56,388 bases of DNA from Rhodococcus sp. (in: high G+C Gram-positive bacteria) (GTDB lineage Bacteria > Actinomycetota > Actinomycetes > Mycobacteriales > Mycobacteriaceae). Both the position numbers and the translations under genes were made by a program. The notes beneath the pieces were generated by a model, which did not search any database, was not told the origin of the DNA, and was given only the letters and a program-made list of their open reading frames with translations. Location: the NCBI RefSeq assembly GCF_023264675.1, contig NZ_JAHFVG010000038.1:1-56388 (forward strand). Reading direction: 5' to 3'. Positions 51,931 through 56,388 of the stretch are shown piece after piece. Every line of letters starts with the position of its first letter. Position 1 is the first letter of the stretch.

Positions 51931-52857
51931 ATGCTCGACGGAGTCCTCTTCTTCCCCGTAACCCCCTTCACCGAATCCGGCGAGGTCGACTACGACCTGC
52001 TGGCCGCTCACGTCGCCAAGGGCGTCGACGCAGGACCAGGCGGAGTGTTCATCGCCTGCGGTACCGGCGAATTCCACGCCCTCGGCGCCGAAGAGTTCGG
52101 CAAGATCGTCCGCACCGCCACCGACGTCGTCGCCGGTCGCGTTCCGGTCTACGCCGGTGCCGGCGGATCCGTCGCCCAGGCGAAGGAGTTCGCACGCAGC
52201 GCGAAGGCCAACGGCGCCGACGGCCTTCTTCTGCTGCCGCCGTACCTCGTCACGATGCCGCAGGCCGGACTCGTCGCGTACACCAAGGCAGTGACCGACG
52301 CCACCGACTTGCCCTTGATCGTCTACAACCGCGGCAACGCGCGCTTCACCGAGGCGTCCGCCGTCGAGGTCGCTCAGTTCCCCACCGTGGTCGGATTCAA
52401 GGACGGCACGGGCGATCTGGACCAGGTAGGCCGCATCGTCCGTGCAGTGCTGGACTCGCTGGAGCCGTCGGGCAAGCCCTTCCAGTTCTTCAACGGCCTA
52501 CCCACCGCCGAGGTGTCGCAGCAGGCCTACCACGCCATCGGCGTGACGCTGTACTCGTCGGCGACGTTCGCCTTCGCTCCGGAACTGGCATTGGCGTTCT
52601 ACCAGTCCATCCAGAGCGGTAACGAGAAGCTCACCGCGGCACTGCTGCGTGAGTTCTTCCACCCGCTGGTTCGTCTGCGCGACCAGGTTCCCGGATACGC
52701 GGTGTCGCTGATCAAGGCGGGCGTCACCATGGAAGGCATCGAGGCCGGCCCCGTTCGTCCGCCGCTCGTCGACATCAGCGCGCCTCATCTCGACGAGTTG
52801 ACACAGATCGTCGCCGCCGGCCGTGCCGTGCTCGCCGAGGAACTGGCAGTGCACTGA
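51931..52857 (+). CDS. kdgD: 5-dehydro-4-deoxyglucarate dehydratase KdgD, copy 2
   Basis: A 308-residue KdgD. GVLFFPVTPF, VFIACGTGEFHAL, active-site Tyr in IVYNRGNARF and Schiff-base Lys in TVVGFKDGTGDL. AGGAG precedes the ATG at 51931 by six nucleotides. The stop overlaps the next start (TGATG). Same reaction as copy 1; the two probably serve different inducers. Confidence 0.95.
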   Translation: MLDGVLFFPVTPFTESGEVDYDLLAAHVAKGVDAGPGGVFIACGTGEFHALGAEEFGKIVRTATDVVAGRVPVYAGAGGSVAQAKEFARSAKANGADGLLLLPPYLVTMPQAGLVAYTKAVTDATDLPLIVYNRGNARFTEASAVEVAQFPTVVGFKDGTGDLDQVGRIVRAVLDSLEPSGKPFQFFNGLPTAEVSQQAYHAIGVTLYSSATFAFAPELALAFYQSIQSGNEKLTAALLREFFHPLVRLRDQVPGYAVSLIKAGVTMEGIEAGPVRPPLVDISAPHLDELTQIVAAGRAVLAEELAVH

Positions 52858-54125
52858 TGCGGGATCCGATCCGCATCACCGGCGCCCGGATCACTCCGGT
52901 CGCGTTCGTCGATCCACCCTTGCTCAACACCGTCGGCGTTCATCAGCCGTACGCGCTGCGGGCGATCATTCAGTTGGACACCGAGACCGGCCTCGTCGGT
53001 CTCGGTGAGACGTACGCGGACACCGCGCATCTCGCTCGTCTGGAAGCTGCCGCCGAGGCCATCACCGGCCTCGATGTGTTCGCACTCAACGAGATCCGCG
53101 CTGCAATCGATACCCAGCTGGCGTCGTCGACCATCACCGGCGGCGACGGGGTTGCCGGGATGATCACGACGGCCAGCACCACCGACCGGGTGTTCTCGCC
53201 GTTCGAGGTCGCATGCTTGGACGTGCAGGGCAAGGCGCTCGGCCGTCCGGTCTCCGACCTACTCGGCGGGAAGGTCAGGGACACAGTCCCGTTCAGTGCC
53301 TACCTGTTCTACAAGTGGGCGGCGCACCCCGGCGCCCAACCCGACGAGTGGGGCGAGGCCATCGATCCCGACGGCCTGGTGCGTCAGGCACAGAAGATGA
53401 TCGGCGAGTACGGCTTCGGCGCCATCAAGGTCAAGGGCGGCGTGTTTCCTCCCGACGAGGAGATCGCCGGCATCAAAGCACTACGCGCTGCATTCCCCGA
53501 GCTTCCGCTGCGTCTCGATCCCAACGCGGCCTGGACCGTCGACACCTCGATCAGGGTCGCGTCCGAGCTCGACGGGATCGTCGAATACCTGGAGGATCCG
53601 ACACCGGGCCTCGACGGTATGGCCGAGGTTGCACGGGAGGCGAAGATGCCGCTCGCGACCAACATGTGCGTCGTCGCGTTCGATCAGCTCAAGCCTGCGG
53701 TGGTGAAGGATTCGGTTCAGGTCGTCCTGTCCGATCATCACTACTGGGGCGGTCTGCAGCGATCGCGGCTGCTGGCCGGGGTGTGCGACAACTTCGATCT
53801 GGGCCTGTCGATGCACTCCAACAGCCACCTCGGCATCAGCCTTGCCGCGATGGTGCATCTGGCCGGCGCCACCCCGAACCTCACCTACGCCTGTGACACC
53901 CACTGGCCGTGGAAGAACGAGGATGTCGTCAAGCCCGGTGTACTGAAGATCGTCGACGGTGCGGTCGCTGTTCCCACCGGCCCCGGACTCGGCGTCGAGA
54001 TCGACGAGGACGCACTCGCGGCACTGCATCAGCAGTATCTCGACTGCGGTATCCGGGATCGCGACGACACCGGCTACATGAAGAGCATCGATCCGACCTT
54101 CGAGAACACCTGCCCACGCTGGTAA
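52857..54125 (+). CDS. glucarate dehydratase family enzyme, second copy
   Basis: A 422-residue enolase-superfamily enzyme of the actinobacterial glucarate-dehydratase branch, only distantly like the 48673 gene. The KxK base is in AIKVKGGVFPP, metal ligands in LDPNAAW, YLEDPTPG and NMCVVAFDQ, and SMHSNSHLGISL holds the catalytic His. CDTHWPWKNEDVVKPG parallels GudD. It should also make 5-dehydro-4-deoxyglucarate, directly upstream KdgD's substrate, but could prefer another aldarate. Confidence 0.9.
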   Translation: MRDPIRITGARITPVAFVDPPLLNTVGVHQPYALRAIIQLDTETGLVGLGETYADTAHLARLEAAAEAITGLDVFALNEIRAAIDTQLASSTITGGDGVAGMITTASTTDRVFSPFEVACLDVQGKALGRPVSDLLGGKVRDTVPFSAYLFYKWAAHPGAQPDEWGEAIDPDGLVRQAQKMIGEYGFGAIKVKGGVFPPDEEIAGIKALRAAFPELPLRLDPNAAWTVDTSIRVASELDGIVEYLEDPTPGLDGMAEVAREAKMPLATNMCVVAFDQLKPAVVKDSVQVVLSDHHYWGGLQRSRLLAGVCDNFDLGLSMHSNSHLGISLAAMVHLAGATPNLTYACDTHWPWKNEDVVKPGVLKIVDGAVAVPTGPGLGVEIDEDALAALHQQYLDCGIRDRDDTGYMKSIDPTFENTCPRW

Positions 54126-54126
54126 C

Positions 54127-54182
54127 TACGCAGACACGTACGGCGCCTCCCGACTTTTTCGTCGAGAGGCGCCGTACTGCGT
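54127..54182. terminator. strong hairpin after second glucarate dehydratase
   Basis: GTACGGCGCCTC (54138-54149) and its perfect complement GAGGCGCCGTAC (54166-54177) enclose a 16-nt loop with a T-run. ACGCA/TGCGT outside can extend the stem past a small bulge. It lies right after the 54125 stop and before the LysR gene. No T-run follows the stem, so the terminator class is uncertain. Confidence 0.65.
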
Positions 54183-54234
54183 TAGGTTGATACTCGATAT
54201 GCGCAATTGCGGTGCCCTGCGATTCAAGGAGTGA

Positions 54235-55134
54235 ATGAGGTTGTTCTCCCTCAATCGGCTGACCTGCTTCATCGCCGTGGCCGAGGAACTTCACTTCGGA
54301 CGGGCAGCCGAGCGCCTGCACATGACGCAGCCGCCGCTCAGCCGTCAGATTCAGCAATTGGAGAACGAGGTCGGCGTCCAACTGATCGACCGCACCTCAC
54401 GATCGGTGACGCTCACCGCCGCGGGGCTCGCCTTCCTACCTGATGCCCGACGCATTCTCGATCTCGCCGAGGGTGCCGTCCTCACTGTTCGACGAGTTCC
54501 CACCGGTGACCTGGGCACGGTGGTGGTGGGGTTCACCGGCGCATCCGCGCATGCTGTGCTTCCGCAGCTACTCGAGAAAGCCCGGCTGGAGTTGCCAGAT
54601 GTGAAAATCGTTCTGCGTGAGATGGTCTCGGCCGTTCAGATGGAATCGCTCGCTATCGGCGACATCGACCTCGGGCTTGCCCGGCCGCCGCTGAAGCGTC
54701 CCGGGATCGCGTCCAGACCCGTGCTGCACGAATCGCTCGTCGCTGCGGTCCCCGTCGATCACCCTCTCGCCGAACTGGATTCGCTTACCATCGCCGACTT
54801 CGACGATCAGCCCATCATCATGTATTCGCCCATCGATGCCCGATATTTCCATGAACTGCTGATCAGTACGTTCACCGTCGTCGGCGTCCGGCCGCGGTAT
54901 GTGCAGTACGTGACGCAGGTGCACACCATGCTGGTGCTGGTGAGGTCCGGTATCGGTATGGCGCTGGTGCCGGAGTCCGCGAAGACCATGCAGCCCGACG
55001 GCGTCGTGTTCCGCAGTGTCGCTTCGACACCCAAGCGCCCGGTGGAACTCGATGCGGCGTGGCGGCCTGACAGCGAGAACCCCGCTCTGCACAGATTCAT
55101 GTCGGACGTCCTGCCTGCCCGGGAATGGACCTGA
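54235..55134 (+). CDS. LysR-family transcriptional regulator
   Basis: A 299-residue LysR protein: N-terminal winged helix (LTCFIAVAEELHFGRAAERL, then MTQPPLSRQIQQLE) and a co-inducer domain from about residue 90 (GTVVVGFTGASAHAVLPQLL). LVRSGIGMALVPES is the usual late segment. It lies after the glucarate operon behind a strong hairpin, with its own AAGGAG, and probably senses an aldarate or pathway intermediate, or possibly an aromatic acid given its BenM-like pattern. The ATG at 54235 gives a standard N-terminus. Confidence 0.88.
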   Translation: MRLFSLNRLTCFIAVAEELHFGRAAERLHMTQPPLSRQIQQLENEVGVQLIDRTSRSVTLTAAGLAFLPDARRILDLAEGAVLTVRRVPTGDLGTVVVGFTGASAHAVLPQLLEKARLELPDVKIVLREMVSAVQMESLAIGDIDLGLARPPLKRPGIASRPVLHESLVAAVPVDHPLAELDSLTIADFDDQPIIMYSPIDARYFHELLISTFTVVGVRPRYVQYVTQVHTMLVLVRSGIGMALVPESAKTMQPDGVVFRSVASTPKRPVELDAAWRPDSENPALHRFMSDVLPAREWT

Positions 55135-55288
55135 GCCGGTAGCCCTCCTCCTCGCCTCCGCCGAGTTCGAGGTTGTGTCGCGTTTCGTGCCGGTGTGGAT
55201 GCGTAATTTCGATGTCGGCGGTGTGGGCGTGGGTTCGATCTGCAGGCGGGCATGACTGTGCCGCTTATAGTTTCGGGTTCTGTGGGTT
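55135..55288. other. intergenic region without recognised feature
   Basis: A 154-bp gap between the convergent LysR and HNH genes. I see no strong hairpin, repeat or reading frame of interest in it. Confidence 0.4.
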
Positions 55289-56388
55289 TCATGGTTCGTC
55301 GTCGGGTTCGTCGTCGGGGTCGTGGTAGAGGTATTCCTGGGGGTGGTGGTAGTGGTTGATCACGCCGCGGCGGTCGGGGTCGACGCTTGCGGGTGGGTGC
55401 CATTGGGTGCGGCCGGGAGTGGGGTGCTCGGGTCCGGTGGTGGTGGTTGCCCAGTTGTTCGGTCCGTCGCCGACGAGGGGGTGGTGGATGTCGCAGCCGA
55501 AGGTGAGGGAGTCGACGTCGGTGTTGCCTCCGGTGTGCCATTCGTCGATGTGGTGGGCTTGGCACCAGGTGGCGGGGCGGGTGCAGCCGGGGAAGGTGCA
55601 GCCGCGGTCGCGGGCGATGAGCACGATGCGTTGATCGGCGGTGGCGATGCGTTTGCTGCGGCCGAGGTAGAGGGCTCGTCCGTCGGTGTCGTCGAAGATG
55701 GCGAGGTACTGGTGGGCGTGGGAGGCCATGCGGATGGCGTCGCGGATCGGGACGAGGGATCCGGTGCCGGTGACGGCGTGACCGGAAGCGGATTCGAGGT
55801 CGCTGCTGGTCATGGTGATGATGGCGGTGACGGGCAGTCCGCGGTGTTCCCCGAGGGTGCCGGAGGCGAGCATCTGGCGTAGGACGGCTTTGACGGCGTC
55901 GTGGTTGCGTTGGCCTTGGGTGCGGGTGTCACGTCCCGCCCGCCGATCGGCCTCGGTGTCGGTGTCGGTGTTGGAACTGGTCTCGGTCTGGGAACTGGTG
56001 TCGGTGTCCGCGCCGCTCCCTGTACCGGATGTACCGGAACCGGATGTACCGGAACCGGATGTACCGGAACCGGATGTACCGGAACCGGATGTACCGGAGC
56101 CGGTGGGGCCGGTGCCGTTCGGGTCGCTTCCGCCGCTGGGGTCCCCGCCGCCGCTGGGGTCCCCGCCGCTGCTGGGGCCGGAGCCGGTGGGGCCGGAGCT
56201 GCTGGGGTCGCCGCCCTCCGGTCCGCCATCTTTTGGTCCGCCATCTTTTGGTCCGTCTCCCGGGTCACCGCCGCCGGGCCCGTCGAACAGCGTCGGATCG
56301 CCGGGAACATGGTCGTCGTCGTCGCCGCCGTTCGAGCCGCCGCCGTCCCCGCCCGTGCCGTTCGAGCCGCTGCCGTTCGAGCCGCTGC
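55289..56388 (-). CDS. DUF222/HNH endonuclease domain protein, 5' end outside window
   Basis: The minus-strand frame is open from the window edge to the stop at 55289, about 366 residues visible. The C-terminal part has the actinobacterial DUF222-HNH pattern: RNHDAVKAVLRQMLASGTLG, LYLGRSKRIATADQR, CTFPGCTRPATWCQAHHIDE and FGCDIHHPL, with HNH zinc/metal ligands. Upstream of it lies some 140 residues of low complexity rich in Gly, Ser, Asp, Pro and Thr, including GSGTS repeats and PKDGG repeats. The N-terminal DUF222 part is outside. These genes are multicopy in rhodococci; function is uncertain. Confidence 0.85.
   Translation of the reverse strand, partial: SGSNGSGSNGTGGDGGGSNGGDDDDHVPGDPTLFDGPGGGDPGDGPKDGGPKDGGPEGGDPSSSGPTGSGPSSGGDPSGGGDPSGGSDPNGTGPTGSGTSGSGTSGSGTSGSGTSGSGTSGTGSGADTDTSSQTETSSNTDTDTEADRRAGRDTRTQGQRNHDAVKAVLRQMLASGTLGEHRGLPVTAIITMTSSDLESASGHAVTGTGSLVPIRDAIRMASHAHQYLAIFDDTDGRALYLGRSKRIATADQRIVLIARDRGCTFPGCTRPATWCQAHHIDEWHTGGNTDVDSLTFGCDIHHPLVGDGPNNWATTTTGPEHPTPGRTQWHPPASVDPDRRGVINHYHHPQEYLYHDPDDEPDDEP
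56021..56098. repeat. 15-bp in-frame tandem repeat in HNH gene linker
   Basis: About five copies of GGATGTACCGGAACC in succession encode GSGTS repeats on the minus strand. The flanking 150 bp consists of related short Gly/Ser/Pro/Asp-coding repeats. Confidence 0.85.

Noticed and set aside
55810..56310. 166-codon Pro/Ala-rich frame (PVHPVPVHP repeats)
   Set aside because: A shadow of the GSGTS-coding repeats in the HNH gene, which has a continuous frame with clear domains.

Overview
The window looks like chromosomal DNA of a high-GC actinobacterium of the Mycobacteriales, most likely Rhodococcus or Rhodococcoides. I infer this from the high G+C, a PimC-like mannosyltransferase, a mycobacterial-type penicillin-binding lipoprotein (Rv2864c-like), many GTG starts, apparently leaderless promoters, and a DUF222/HNH gene. 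I see no tRNA, rRNA, CRISPR array, phage or insertion sequence.

Layout. 1-15.3 kb is housekeeping and envelope: a DUF1707 protein (cut by the window edge), a PimC-like glycosyltransferase, an SRPBCC protein, an operon of AI-2E permease, histidine kinase, response regulator and small acidic protein, a membrane class III cyclase, an LPG-synthase-type flippase, YceI, DUF3054, a POT peptide transporter, a TauE/SafE permease, and a tandem pair of penicillin-binding proteins, one of which has lost all its catalytic motifs. 15.3-25.9 kb holds an ABC-F ribosome-protection protein with an attenuator-like leader, an alpha/beta hydrolase, a complete cobalt/nickel ECF importer (CbiM-PDGLE-CbiQ-CbiO), an MHS-family MFS transporter, an SsuD-like monooxygenase and an acyl-CoA synthetase. 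25.9-33.8 kb is a polyol (mannitol/sorbitol-type) locus: ABC importer, SorC-type regulator, zinc polyol dehydrogenase and long-chain mannitol dehydrogenase.

33.8-55.1 kb is a large sugar-acid locus. Uronate dehydrogenase oxidises uronates to aldarates. Galactarate/talarate dehydratase and two glucarate dehydratases make 5-dehydro-4-deoxyglucarate. Two KdgD enzymes convert that to 2-oxoglutarate semialdehyde, and two semialdehyde dehydrogenases finish to 2-oxoglutarate. A second ABC importer feeds the pathway; its ATPase gene lies 3.6 kb away on the other strand, under a near-identical 16-bp operator-like site. IclR and LysR regulators, an unassigned enolase-superfamily enzyme, an unrecognised TIM-barrel-like protein, a dienelactone-hydrolase-type esterase and a 2-hydroxyacid dehydrogenase are embedded. 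The window ends inside a DUF222/HNH gene with a very long Gly/Ser/Asp-rich linker.

The least expected signals are not genes: a dispersed 46-bp hairpin that occurs three times between convergent genes and supplies stop codons to two of them, a perfectly symmetric promoter shared by two divergent leaderless genes, three tandem CACGTG palindromes between the two PBP genes, and in-frame tandem repeats at the ends of several proteins.
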